A stretch of DNA of 64,000 nucleotides, from positions 219,951-283,950 of the forward strand of contig CAJJDO010000149.1 of assembly GCA_905183005.1 (NCBI GenBank), written 5' to 3'. Origin of the DNA: Paramecium pentaurelia (taxonomy: Eukaryota; Ciliophora; Oligohymenophorea; Peniculida; Parameciidae). A program made the translations under genes and the position numbers. Position 1 is the stretch's first letter; the number at the start of each line of letters is the position of its first letter. This document shows positions 32,664-46,152 of the stretch, in pieces. The notes beneath the pieces are model-generated. The model made no database searches. It saw nothing but the letters and a program-made list of their open reading frames with translations, and was not told where the DNA came from.

Positions 32664-32975
32664 AAAATTTTAATTTGTAAGGGAATAAATATACTTTATT
32701 AAAAGTTAAGAATGATTAGTTTTTACTCAGTTCAAATTTTATTTGAATCTGATCTAAACTTTATTTAAACACAATCGATATTAAGATTAACTTGAATATG
32801 ATTTAAAAGTTGAAAAGGATATTAGAATTGATTAATATCAAATACAATTATTAAATGAATTTAAAAGATTAACATNTAGTTATCTTAATAATTTGAGTTT
32901 ATTTTTTTAGGAAATATCAAAGTGTTACTTTAAATTTTTAACAAAAATCTATTCATTAATTAATTCGAGGTATTT
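32664..32975. other. AT-rich stretch including the N at 32876
   Basis: End of the first and beginning of the second copy of the 1,690-bp segment. No gene seen. Confidence 0.5.
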
Positions 32976-34566
32976 ATGTTTTTATGTTAGATTAGACATA
33001 AATTATCTCCAGGCCAAAAACAAAATGTGTTATTAAATAAAAGAAATCGGTAAAAATTTGGATCAAATTATGAGATTATGAAATTCTTTTATTTTTATCT
33101 AAAGGCATAGCTTTTTGGTGAGTTATCTCAGTTATTTGTAAGATATATCATTAGATAACAAAAAGGTATCTTTAAGGATATAAGTATTGGAAATATAGAA
33201 TTATTAGAAATTTCTAAATAAGGGTATAATATGCTTTATCTAATAAAGAGTAAGAAGTGGAATTGACTAAGTATTATTTCTTTTAGGAAAGAATAAGAGG
33301 GAAAAATGAGATCTCTATTTAGTATATGATTCCATACTAAATACAATGCACCTCTAGATACTCAATTGATGCTTTTTGTACCTGAATTTAAAGATATATG
33401 AACAAGAAAGTTGAATCCTTCTCAAATTAGCTTTATTTTAAATGGAGATTGCTCCTAACATTTATTAAATAATAGGTGAGTTCAAATATCAAATGCAAAG
33501 ATTAAACAAAGGATACGAAGAGATTCTTTTAGACTTACATAATAATAATGATGCTGGTATTAGAGTTGAATTTTAAATTACTATAAAACCCATTCCTCTT
33601 TAATAAATAACTTGACTTTTTAATTGATAGATTGGAGAATTTAATAAAATAAAAATTATCTTCAATAAAATAAGGATAAATTAAAGAGACTTTGTAATAT
33701 AAAGACTCTTAAATGCTATTGTTAATGCACTTTTAATGTTCCAAGTTCTACTTAAATATTTACAATCATCACTCAACTCCAACTAAATAAGTCTATCAAA
33801 TTTATTTACATTAATATTTTCTATTAATTCATACTTATTTATCTTAACATTCCATTAAGCAAAATAAGGTAAAATTATATATATTTTTCAAATACGTTTA
33901 GTATTACTAGGCTACTTGAGTTTAAAATAAGTAAATTATTCTCAAAAATAGAAAACTTTTTATGATCCTAAAAATTTCATAAGGTGGATTTTTATTTATA
34001 ATATTTTAGAATGTTTCCCCAACTAGGTTAATCTTGTATAAATCTTATGAATCACTAGAATTAAATGGCAAATGAGAGTTAATTTAATTTTTAAATGAAC
34101 ATGCTACAAAAACTTATACTCTATATAAATAAATTAATTCTGTTCTTGTTAATTAGCTTAAACATACCTTAGAAGTTTGTCTTTTCAAAAACATTATCTA
34201 TTTTATTACATTTATGTTAATTTCAATCTTCTAATTTGTGATTTTATACAAATTTGGTTTTAATTTTAAAAATAGAAAGAGCTCTTTTTTTAAGAGAACT
34301 TCACAAAGCAAATTAAAACCTCAGATAATTTTATTATTATAATTATCAGTATGAAAAATTTTAATTTGTAAGGGAATAAATATACTTTATTAAAAGTTAA
34401 GAATGATTAGTTTTTACTCAGTTCAAATTTTATTTGAATCTGATCTAAACTTTATTTAAACACAATCGATATTAAGATTAACTTGAATATGATTTAAAAG
34501 TTGAAAAGGATATTAGAATTGATTAATATCAAATACAATTATTAAATGAATTTAAAAGATTAACAT
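32877..34566. repeat. second copy of the 1,690-bp duplicated segment
   Basis: Contains the same decayed fragments at 32976-33266 and 34034-34354. Everything between and around them (33267-34033, 34355-34646) is non-coding or broken as in the first copy. Confidence 0.88.
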
Positions 34567-34646
34567 TTATATTTCAAATTTTGAATTACTATGCTTTCCA
34601 AAAATTAATTATAAGATAATTATTAATATGTAAATTCTAAATACTA

Positions 34647-36357
34647 TCATTTGAAAACTTAATTTAATATTTCGAGTTTGTTTCTGCTATTAAAATGTAC
34701 ACATGGGTATAGATCTTTGGATGTATCAATAGTAAGAGACTAATAGGATATAAATTCATACGAATGTTTGATTTGTTGATGAATTTATCCATTTTACATA
34801 CTGCTTTTGTATATCTACTTCGACAATTATTATATCATTCTTTGAGAATGAAAATGCTATCGATTTACCACATTTATCTTATTAATCATGATTCCAACAT
34901 CGTCCAATATTATCTATATTATATGTTCTATTTTGAATAATTAATATCATAATACATACCCTCCTCCAACATAGCAGCTATTTTGATAAGTTTTACTGTA
35001 TACAATATCCCTAAAACCAATTCCAATCAATAAATCACATATTTCAATAATTTTGATAGCAAATTAGATGACTCCATTCTTAGGGATCATTTAATCACAC
35101 ATGCAACAATTGTAATGACCAGAACTATTCTCAACCATTTTTCCATTTTAAGTTACTGAACAATTACTATGCTTATAGGTTGTTGAGAAAGTCAGTGATT
35201 ATGAGAATTACCTCACCTACTTCAAAAAAAATCTTAAGTTATACTTTATCTATTTTTAACTATTTAACCATTTCCTCATTTCTACAATTAGATTGCATAN
35301 CAGTTAATTCATTAACTTACTCTGGCTTCATCTCATAAATAATATTTTCATTATATTCATTCGTTTAATTATATTAGAAAATTTATGATTGAGTGTTTAT
35401 CTTATTAATAATTTCTGAAATTGTAGTATTATACTTTTTCTTAATATCTTCAAGAATCTCAATAATTGATTAGGTTCTTAAAGATCTTTAATTCAAAAAA
35501 TTTATTAATTTAATCACTTGTTTATCCCAAATATTCATTCCATCTAAAATTTGCATCACTAAAGGTTGTATATTTAATAGGATCATTTGATTTGATACAC
35601 TTTACACAAGCTAATCTTGAAAATTTTGTAGATTCTGGATTCAAATTCAACATTATTATTTCTTTTCCATGTTTATTGCATTGAATCTTTAAACTTGGTG
35701 TTTTCTATTTAATTTATAAAATATTAATACTTATGGGTCATCTTCTTTTTTGGTAAGTAATTAAACTTACTTTAATTCTTAAGTTTAGTCTTAAAATTTA
35801 CACATTTGCAATGTTTCATTAATTTATATAAACATTGGACTTTTAGTTATAGATTCCAACTATTATTAAATTGAATCAATATAGGAATTGTCATTAATAT
35901 ACTTCTACGATTCCTTAGGAACTTCAAAACTAAATTATCCTTTGTAATTCTTTGATAAGATTTTTACATCATCTTCAAAAGAAGAAATTAGAGTTTTTTA
36001 TTCTGATTCTTCTAATTCCTTCTCAATTAAATTCAATTTTTAATCTATGTTACTTTAGACTTTATCAATTATGTTATTGATTGATAATTTCAATTCTTTT
36101 AATTATGATTGAATTTATGTAAAATTCTCTATTCTCTTTTGATTCTCTTTGATTTTATGATTCAACTATTCACTCTTCATTTATTTTATCATTATTTATG
36201 TCTCTTCAACTAAAGCAATATTTTAAATATCTATCTTCTCAATTAGGCATTTGATGCAAAGATATTTATTCTCTTCAGCAGTTGATTATTTTAGATCTAT
36301 TGTTTAAATTTCTAAGTTATGTTTTGAACAGAATTTCTTTTCTATTTCAGTTGACAT
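34647..36357 (-). CDS. B-box-like zinc / coiled-coil / SPRY-like protein (one frame break)
   Basis: It starts at ATG 36355-36357. N-terminal zinc motif: FCSKHNLEI then YLCIKCLIEK (C-x2-H, C-x2-C). Then come a ~120-residue coiled coil, a block VPKESQKYINDNSY, a second zinc-like segment (QCNKHGKEI ... LACVKCIKS), a short coil, and a C-terminal domain with YKHSNC, CCMCDQMIPKNGVIQFA, LLIGIGFRDIVYS and IDTSKDLYPCVHF, which has the strand pattern of a SPRY/B30.2-like fold. Introns: 35705-35730, 35220-35244, 34928-34959, 34740-34761. A single-base frame break lies near 35440-35490 (a T-run), and base 35300 is N. It lacks a ~250-residue coil that its paralogue at 36993 has. It may be a recent pseudogene or contain a sequencing error. 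Confidence 0.65.
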
Positions 36358-36992
36358 TGATATATTTAATTATAATAAGATATTGTTAATTATTGATTAT
36401 TAATTACATATTTTACATCATTTTCATCAAACTAAAAATATTTTGAAACAAAAATTTTAATTCTTAATGATTTATGACCATATCTATATTATAATAAATA
36501 TAAAAATATTACATAAATAGTCTTTAATATTTAGAATAATAAACCTAAAGAACATATCTAATATCTTAGCTAATTGGTCTGATACTTATTCTAGCAATAA
36601 TATGTTTTTATGATCTAGGCTATTGAATATTAATTTTGGATTAAACTTAATCTATGTTGATTTTTTAAAAATAATATATATATAGTTTAAGATTACTACC
36701 GACATGACTTTAAATACAATATTCTATTCAACCATTAAAAAAAATCAATTATTTGTTAATCAGTAATTTGATAGTTTTATCTGAGGTTATTTTACTAAGG
36801 AATAACTGTCAAATATGAAAATTTTAGGATTTAATTTGATTAATGTATGCTTGATAATATTTTTATGAAATAAAAAGCTTAACTAGATAAAGTTTCATAA
36901 TTTATTATATTCTAGTAGATATCAATAATTGCTGATGTTTTAGATTTTAGAATATTTTTATTTGAAATATCTTCTTATAATTAAATATATAA
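36358..36992. other. intergenic region between head-to-head paralogues
   Basis: 635 bp separating two divergently transcribed members of the same family. No open frame of note. Confidence 0.5.
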
Positions 36993-39428
36993 ATGTCATC
37001 TGAAGACAATAAGAAATTATGTTCAAAGCATAACTTAGAAATTTTGGTAATAGAGTTTAAATAATCTAATGTTGATGAGGGATGTATTAAGTGCCTAATG
37101 GAAAAATTTGATACTTAAAACATTTTTTTAGTATAGGAGACAAAAATAATGATACATTAAATGAAAAGTGATATATTGGACAAAAAGGTCAAATAGTATT
37201 TAACAATGATTGAAACTTATTAAAAAATTCAATCCTTAATAAAAGAATTAAGTTTATCAATCACCAAAACTTTACACAAAGTTGAATTTAACTTATCTTC
37301 AAAAATACAACTAATAAATGATGAACTGAAGAATTCGAAACAAAATATATAAGTTTCATCTTTTGAAGAAGACATAAAAGTGTTGTTGAAGAATTAAAAA
37401 GGACCATTTAGTTTTGAAGTTCCTAGTGAATTTTTAATACCTATTAATGATAATACCTACATAGAATCAATATAATAGTAGTTGTAATCAATAATTAAAT
37501 GTCCTATTTTTACTAAAATCATTGAAACATTATAAAAATTAAAAGTTAAAGAAGACCATTTAGAAATTAATTAAGTCTAATAAATCTTTAATAATTAGGA
37601 ATACCCATAAGTAATTTTCAACTTATATATTATATAGAAAAAACAAGGTTTGAATATTTAATGTAAAAAACATGGAAAAGATATTATTATGTTTAATTTA
37701 AATCCTGAAAAAACTGAGCTTTCAAGATTGGTTTGTGTGGAATGTATATCATCTAATGATCCAATCAAATATACAACATTAAGTGATACTAATTAACAAT
37801 GGAATGAATATCTGGAATAGACGAATGATAATGTTTAACAATTTTAGAATAAAAGATGTTAAAATTAAACATAAATCATTAAGATTCTTGAAGAAATTAA
37901 AGAAAAACATCTTTCTACAATTTAAGACATTATGAATAAGATTAATATTAAGTTCTCAACGAATTAAAAAAATGAGTCTAAATAGATTAATAAAAATAGT
38001 ATCTATGATATGAATAGTGAATAACTTAATGGATTAGCTAAAATATTAAGCAATAAAGATAAATTTTATGATTTAACTGAAAAGAAATATAATATTTAGA
38101 AAGAAAACTATAATTAATTGGAAATCATATCAACTAGTTTTGGAAAATTATAAAAAAAAAGATTAAAGGCAACTAATAAGATTAATAATATTTTTAAGGA
38201 ATAAATTATCAATATTATAGAAGATTAAGTTTTAAATGAAGAAGAAGATGAAATTTCTAATTTGCAATCAATTAAGTAACTTGATTTATAACTAAAGATT
38301 TTAAAAAAATTTTAGGATATCTTATAAGAAGCGTAAATATAGTATGAATCAGTAATGCAAAAAATCAATATTTTATCAAATTAATTTAAAAATTAGCAAT
38401 TGTAGAAAGTAAAAATTAAATAATAATAATTAGTTTAATGAATATATATCATAGTTTGAAAAAGATTTTTCAATAATAAAAAAACTAACATGTTTTGATC
38501 AAATAGAGGCAGAACTTAACCTACTGAAAGAAAATAAAAAAATAAGATTAATTAAACCCACAGAAAAAGAAAAGATAATTTTATAATAGTAATAAAAAAT
38601 AATTGATTTTAACAAACATTAAGAAGAATAAAGATTAAAAATTTTAGATTTAAAAAATGAAAAGGAAGCATTAAAAGCTAAACTTAAATAGCTTGAGTAA
38701 TCAAGTAAAAATTAAATTTTAATTAAATTCTCGTAGAAATTAAAATTGAAGTTAACCATGAGGAGAAGCAAGAAGGGTATGAAAGATGCTCATAACCAAA
38801 TTAGAATAATGAGGAAATAGTAAAATAATTATAACAAACTTTGGTATGTAAAATTTATATTTGAAGAACATGCCATATAATTAATTACTGACATTCTCAA
38901 AAACTTACAAACATAGTAATTGTTAAGTAACTTAAAATGGAAAAGTTAGTGAGAATAATTCTGGTAATTGGTATTGTTGTATGTGTGATTAAATGATCCC
39001 TAAGAATGGAGTCATCTAATTTGCTTTTAAAATAATTGAAGTTACTTGTATTATGATTGGAATTGGTTTTAGGGATATTGTATAGAGTAAAGGTTATTAT
39101 AATTGTTTTGGAATTGGAGGAGGGTATGTGTTATGATATTAATAGTTCAAATAGAACATATAATATACATAATTCTAGCTATTGTTGTAATCATGATTAA
39201 TAAGATAAAAATGATAAAAAAATAGCATTTCCTTTTTAAAAAAATGATACTATTATTGTTGAGGTAGATATCTAAAATCAGTATGTAAAATGGATAAATT
39301 CATCAACAAATCAATCTTTTGTATCAATATCAAAATATTATTATTAGACTCTGATTATTGACACATCCAAAGATTTGTATCCATGTGTGCATTTCTATAA
39401 AAGATGTAAAATAGAAATTATTTCTTGA
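36993..39428 (+). CDS. B-box-like zinc / coiled-coil / SPRY-like protein, intact
   Basis: 757 residues after six introns (37611-37637, 38433-38454, 38705-38736, 38844-38866, 39124-39154, 39321-39347; 22-32 nt). It begins MSSEDNKKLCSKHNLEI. Zinc-like pairs C-x2-H and C-x2-C occur at about residues 10-40 and again at about 210-250 (CKKHGKDII, CVECISS). The middle 350 residues are coiled coil. The C-terminal ~170 residues (NCQVTQNGKVS, WYCCMCDQMIPKNG, IMIGIGFRDIVQSKGYY, GIGGGTYNIHN, IIVEVDIQNQYVKW, DLYPCVHF) resemble a SPRY/B30.2-like beta-sandwich. A zinc motif, coiled coil and SPRY is the TRIM-like order without a RING; in other eukaryotes the SPRY part binds a target. Both late introns were found because the minus-strand paralogue has matching ones. 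Confidence 0.75.
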
Positions 39429-40804
39429 TATTATATTTTATATATATTTTTGAAACTGTGTACACAAATAATCATTATAGTATCATCAATTCAATCTTTC
39501 TTATATTTAACCATTGTGCCTCTTAGAATATTCTAATAATGCAATTTTTTTATTAAATTACTTTTAATTGAAAAACTCTTCACGTTTTGTTTAATAGTCT
39601 GACTCAGAATAATCAAATTTAAGGAATCTATAAAAAGATTGAATAACAAAAATATTTTTCATTACTGAAGAAAAGAAATAATAAATAATCAAACTTGAAT
39701 CTTAATGGTTTTATAATAAACACTAAAAAAAATCAATCAGTAAAATGAAATAATAAAAGCTCTTACAATCTCTTTAATTCTCACACTTTCTGGAATAGGT
39801 ATTTTGTAAATACAACTGTTACTACAAGTATATCATATCTATATAAGATTAAGTTAAATATTAAATGTTAAAATTATATATATATATTCTTTTTTGATCA
39901 ACAATACTCTTTGGATCCAAAAATTTAGGCTACAAAAATCTTATGATACTTTTCAATTCTAAGTGAAGAGCCATGAACTATTTGAGTTATTTGAAGATGA
40001 CAGTTAAGAATTATAATATCTTACGTAAAATAGGAATGTCTTTTACATTATTAAAACACTATATGAATTACTAGTTTATAAGCAATAGAAAATATTCACA
40101 TACTATATTTTGTTTAAAAATTAAACTCGATTTTTGAAATACTACAACAAATATAAAGTTCTTTGGTTATTGATATTTATAATAAAATAATATTTAGAAA
40201 ACTAATACTCTCAATCATCATTTATATATAAGAATAAAAAAAGATTCATAAGCCAATTAAATTAATACTGATACTAATTACAATAACTAAGTTAAAAAAG
40301 GATTATAACTGAAGACTGTCGTTTTAGGAACTTTTCGGCCTCTTTCTTACTTGAATCTTCTAGCAAAATCACTTTTCATCATTAGTGAATTAAAGTATAA
40401 TTCTTATTATAAAGGAACAGCAAAGCATAGCTAAATGTTCTATTAATATATTAAACAGGATTATGCATAATTAATTCATATCAATAATAATATGATATAT
40501 TTTGGATGATTAGATTATAAAAAATAAGTTTAATAAGTCTATTTTTCCTTTTATTTTAATTTTCTGAAATATACAAATCATAATGATAACATTCTCATAC
40601 TTTTGAAAAACAATTTTGAAATTTGTTATAACCAACTTAAAAATGAAAAATAAATCAAATTATAAAAAATAAGTTTAAATTAAATCTAAATTAAATTATT
40701 TATATTATAATTTAATTTATAGGAAGAATTATCATAATGCAGATTAAATTGTTATATATTTAAAAAACAAATCAAAAAAATATTTTATTTAAACTTAGGA
40801 TTAT
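39429..40804. other. AT-rich stretch, no gene seen
   Basis: About 1.4 kb with only short open pieces between TGA codons on both strands. No recognisable motif. Confidence 0.5.
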
Positions 40805-41216
40805 ATGATAAAATTCTCTTGCCTTATTAAATTTTAACTTTTTTACCATTTAACTTGCCTATTCAGTCTAAAAATTTATTCTTGCATATATTTAAAAAAT
40901 TTGATTAATTTTAATTCTTTTTATTATTGAATATTGAGTATCCTTTCATGTTATAAATTATTTATTTTTTAAAGGATTTCATTTATATTCATAGATTTTA
41001 GGTTAATATATTAGAGTAATTGAAATGTTTAACTCAAAACAATGAATCATATCTTTTAGGTGTTATCTAAATTCAATCCTCATATGAAGGGTAACTATTT
41101 TTGATTTCTTAAATATAATAATAATGATTCCTTAGATAATACATTCAATTTTTATTTCATGATCCAAAGGATTTAATAATGTTATACTTATTTAATATAG
41201 AGGTTATAAAATGAAT
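40805..41216 (+). pseudogene. possible decayed gene
   Basis: A frame opening after TGA near 40810 reads for about 100 codons (KILLPYQILTFLPFNL, LHIFKKFDQFQFFLLLNIE, VNILEQLKCLTQNNESYLLG), then meets TGA around 41131 and continues in the same frame (FLFHDPKDLIMLYLFNIE) to a second TGA near 41214. Spacing and composition are like a protein, but no family is recognised and there is no convincing start. Could be chance in AT-rich DNA with a single stop codon. Confidence 0.25.
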
Positions 41217-42009
41217 ATGATAAATATTTTCGTTATATGGGAGTAGTATTGAAAACTCAATTTGATTTTTTTAATACTTATTCTTACATTTATTTTTGAG
41301 ATTTAATGATTAGACAATATTATATATTTGAATTGCATTGAATAAATTTTCTTCTAAGGACTTCATAAATTATTATTATAAAGAATATATTTGTCTTTTG
41401 GGATTTTTCATAAAATCATTAAGAGAATTTGTTTCTAAAATAGAAAAAGTATAAAATTACACATTGTATATTGTTTTCTTTATCAATAAATTATAATAAC
41501 AGAAATGAGAGTAGAAGTTATTAGTGTAATTTAATATTTTGCTATTTTCAATCTAGATATTTCTTTATTTTCGTTTTCATTTATTAATAATCTAGAAATT
41601 TTATTAAATGAAAATGATAGATAGTATAATATAAATGTTTATCTGATATTCTAACATTCCATAATAATTTATCTATCCAAAGCACAAGAAACTAATTTAT
41701 TCCAATTTTAATTAATAGCGAAACAATAAATATTATACTCCTATGCTGATATCTGGTCTATAATGACCACGATAATAATTAGATTATAGTATACAAATCA
41801 CAATACTTATAATGAATCTTTTGAGAGTATTTAATACCAAATTGAAAATAAATTGAAAATGCCTTTATCCAAATTTTATTCTTACAAAAACTAAATTATA
41901 TTTTTATTTGAGGCTCTACAACAATTAATTAGCAAAAAGTTCATTAAAATATTTTCAAAAATTCCATATGTTTATAAAATTAATGATTGATTAGATTTCC
42001 AAGTATACC
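41217..42009. other. AT-rich stretch, no gene seen
   Basis: About 790 bp upstream of the cysteine-rich membrane-protein gene; promoter expected in its 3' part. No coding signal. Confidence 0.5.
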
Positions 42010-45000
42010 ATGAATAAACTACCATTTACTATCAAATTCTAACATTTGCTTCTTTATTTATTATTGCTTTTGAATTAATCATAGTCAACTTTGGTAGTTT
42101 ATAAAAATTTCTATGAAAGTAGTTCATTAATAGGTAAAATATTAAAAATATTATAGATCTTGATGTTATTTACAATTAAGATGTATGCATTGTTGAAGTT
42201 GCTTCTTGTGGTACCTAATAAATATTAAAAGTAAATTATTGTTCTTCATCAGAATATGATTTAGTAATTTATTAAACATTTGAACTCAAGCCTCACTATT
42301 AAGTAACAATTTCTTTCAACTTTTGGAGGTAATAAATCCATAAAAGTATTAGAATCGACTAATGGGACAATTATTAATTTTACTTGTATGCTGATCATTA
42401 AATTATTTACGAAAACACATATTCAGATACTACAATTGCTACAAATATATGTGGTAGTTCAGGTTATTCAGATGAAGTTATCCCTATCTCAAGAACTTTC
42501 GAGCATTCTAGCCCTACTATTTTATTAATAATGATAGTACAAAAAGGAGTTTGGGGAATTTCTGAATTTAGTTTATCTATAGAAAATTGTATAGCAGGAT
42601 GCAATTCTTGCGATTAGACAGGTTGTTTTGACCAAATTTTATTCTTATAACAATTTGTTAGTAAGAATATTGGATCAATTAATGCTATTGATGGATGGTT
42701 ATCAAATGGTGTTATTGAAACATTTGTAGGTAATTGTTCAGGTATTTTTAACTATTAAATTAGGAATTAAATGTTTAAGAGTATTTTAACTTTAATTGGA
42801 GAAAACGTATTAACTAGAGATCCACTCCAAGATTAGCTTTTCAATTCGAGTTTTTATATTAAATAGTTATGAAACGGAAATTAAAATTTTAATAGATGAT
42901 GTTATTGTATATTATACATAATATTCTGGTGGGTGGATAGAAGTTAATTCAATTTATGAATTTTGTTATTTTTTGACTTAAAGATAAATTAATATTCGGT
43001 AATACCCTCACAGTAGTTCTACAGTGAAAATTACCATATTGACAACTTAAAATAAATATCATCATGTAACTTATCCTTGGATGTGCATTAGAGATGTACA
43101 ATTATTTTTAGGATCTAATTCTAATTAAAATTTATGTGTTGATAATAATAATTTAGCATTTGATGGTTGTTTCTCTTTTATTTATGATTGCGTTGAAGGT
43201 TGTAATAACTGCATTAAAGGTACTTGTATAGATTGTCTAATTGGATGGTAATTCTAAGCATTTGATCAAAGTTGTATTCCAATTTGTGGAGATTCTATAA
43301 TAACTAGTTTTGAAGTATGTGATGATGGAAATTAGATACCTTATGATGGTTGTTATTAATGTTAATTTTCTTGTATTTTGGATTGTTTATTATGTGAATT
43401 TGGAAAATGTCTAGAATGTAATCCCTTTTTTGAACTATCTTATGATAAATAAGAATGCTAAAGAAAATGTGATGATAATGTAATTTCAAAATATTATGGA
43501 TACTATCATGATTTCAAAGATCAATGTTTAGAAATCTGTTAATTAGAGTGCCAATTATGTATTAATTCTTAATGTTATCTTTGTGAATATGGATGGTAAT
43601 TGAAAGATAACCATTGCTATTAATTATGTGGAGATGGATAAATTGCATAATATTCTATAGAATAATGTGATGATGGTAATAATATTTCTGGTGATGGATG
43701 CTTTCAATGCCAGCTTGAATGTCTTCCTTATTGTTTATTCTGTTTAGATATATATACTTGTCTGATTTGTTAAGACAATTTTTAAATAGTAGAATAATTT
43801 TGTTTGCCAATCTGTGGCGATGGTATTATCATTACTGAATTAGAGGATTGTGATGATGGTAATAATTAACCATATGATGGTTGTTTTGAATGTTAATTCT
43901 AATGTTCATACGGTTGCCTTGATTGTGAGAAGGGAAATATTTGTAAGAAATGTGATAATTAATATGTTTTGAATAAAGATACTGCTATTTGCTATGAATA
44001 AGACATAGAAGAAATATTGTATGGAAATTAAAGTGTTACAAATATATCCTTAATTACAGAATGTAGTAGTTTTGATACAATGATAGACATTTAATGTAAT
44101 TTTATATGTGGAGATGGAATTCTTAATAATGAGGAAGAATGTGATGATAGTAATTTAAATAATCTAGATGGATGCTCTAATCAATGTAAAATAGAAAATA
44201 AATGGGATTGTGTATAGACTATTTTTCAAAGTAAATGTTTTCTCTTAACTTCGCTTTCCTTAGAATTTATTAATCAAACTAATTCTTATTAATATGTTTA
44301 ATTATCATTTTCAAATCTTATAAAATTGAACGAATCGATATTTAATTTAATTCCTAGAATTAAAGTTTAAATTGATAATTTATCTTTGGAATAGTATAAT
44401 TATTCAATATAAGATGTAATTGCAGTAGATTAATTCGAATTAAAGGAAGCTACTTATTTATTTACCATTTAATTTTACTAATCAATAATTGATCTACCGA
44501 CATTAATAGTTTCTATTGATGCATCATTAGTAGATGAGAATAACTTCAAAGTTGACACAAGTTAAAAAAAATTAAAACTTCAAGCTTCAATTATTTTAAA
44601 TAGTGATTAAGCTGCTGCAGCCATTAAATTATATAACTTTGGCTTATGGATTATTATTGGATTAGCTATAAGCAGTCTACTATTAATTATTTTTGGTGAA
44701 TTATCTCAATTCACAGAAATATTGGATGTTCTTTAATATCAATCTTTTTTAAGATTTATAAATGTAAGATATCCTGAGAATCTTATTATTTACTTTCAAT
44801 CTTCAGAATTAATAACATTGTAGCCAATATTAATAAAATTGAAAATTAACTCTTTATTTGAAAATTTACTTGACTCTCCTTATCTAGAGGGTCCAGGGAA
44901 ACTTTAAGAATATCAAATTAATGCGGATCTCTTGACTAATTTATAAGGATAATTTACATAGCTTGCTTTATTTTTATTGCTTTATTGTTTTCTTAAATAT

Positions 45001-46152
45001 TTTAAAAGATTCTTATTTAATTATTGGTTTACGAATAAATATTTTTTAAGGGTTAAATTAATTAAATCTATTTTCATTAATTTTGCTACTATAAAAGGAT
45101 ATTTCATAAGCAAAAAGGTGCTAGCTATGCAATCTTTATATAAAGTTTAAGGCTTGACTTAAATATTTTATGCCAATAGCTGGGATTTGAGTTTCAAAGC
45201 AATATTATTTTTAATTTCAATAAACTCATTAACACTAAGATCAACAATTAGTTTATTTTTAACTATTTTGTATTTCTTTATTATTTTGATTATTATAAAT
45301 TAGAATTTTAATAACAGCAACTTCAAATTGATGTTAAAGGTTGGAAAAATTAAAAGATTAGAAATTATCATATTAATCAAAAAGCTTTTATTTTTAACAA
45401 TTTTAATTGGAATTTAAAACTATCCAATATTTCAATGCTTTCTGCTAGCATTCATTAATTTTAGTTATGTATTGTTCATCATTATTATGAAATTCAAATC
45501 AATAGATATTGATCTAATTACAATTGTGTGGCTTGAAATACCTGTATAGTTTCAGAATTAAGTTAACTATAATGTTATTTACATTACTCAATATTGCATA
45601 TGTTAAAGAATTTATTTATTATTTCTTACCAAATTAACTTATTAATTATGGCTTTTGTTAAATTGGAATTTTAATTTTCGGATTGCTAGGTCCTTTATTC
45701 AAATGTTTCATTAAGTTTTATCAAAAAGCTTAGCCCTTATTGTCAAAATGTAGAATGGAAAAAGGTAAGTAAATAAATTAACCAAAAACTATATTCATAG
45801 ATTTAAATTAATGAAATACTATTCTTTGCAAAATTATTTGTCATATTAATTTTCTTATATTTAAATAACTTTATAAGTATTAATCTTATTAATTTTATAA
45901 AATCAAGTTAAAATCACAAAATTTGGTTATAATTATATTTAATTAGAAATTTAAATTGTTCTTATTAATTTTTCAACACAATTACTCGTGAGTCAGATTA
46001 TCAGGTTAAGAATCAAAACTTCACCTAGACAGAATTATATGATCGAAATAATGTTGAATATATTATTCACATCTGAACCATCTTATCATAAAAGTCTCTT
46101 AGTTTCATTAAATTATTATGTAAAAACTAATAGATACTTTTCTCTAACTTGA
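42010..46152 (+). CDS. large cysteine-rich multi-pass membrane protein (DUF4215-like repeats)
   Basis: 1,356 residues after introns 42134-42156, 42329-42352 and 42807-42831; a further in-phase 36-nt intron may start near 45764. It begins with a signal peptide (MNKLPFTIKF, then a leucine-rich stretch). The extracellular part has a block with VTISFNFWR and GVWGISEF, then (about residues 370-720) repeated modules of the form CGDG ... CDDGN ... GDGCFQC ... C..C..C, for example ICGDSIITSFEVCDDGN and DGCFQCQLECLPYCLFC. This is the cysteine pattern of DUF4215/Myxococcus-type repeats common in ciliate surface proteins. After a spacer come about eight to ten membrane helices (LWIIIGLAISSLLLIIFG; LFLLLYCFLKYFKRFLF) and a hydrophilic end. 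It is a probable plasma-membrane or ciliary-membrane protein; the ligand is unknown. Confidence 0.8.

Larger units (their letters stand above)
31186..32875. repeat. first copy of a 1,690-bp duplicated segment
   Basis: Position x matches x+1691 in 32877-34566; landmarks sampled along the whole length agree. The copies are separated by one N at 32876. Same structure as the 1,176-bp case, so again probably overlapping contig ends left unmerged. Confidence 0.88.
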
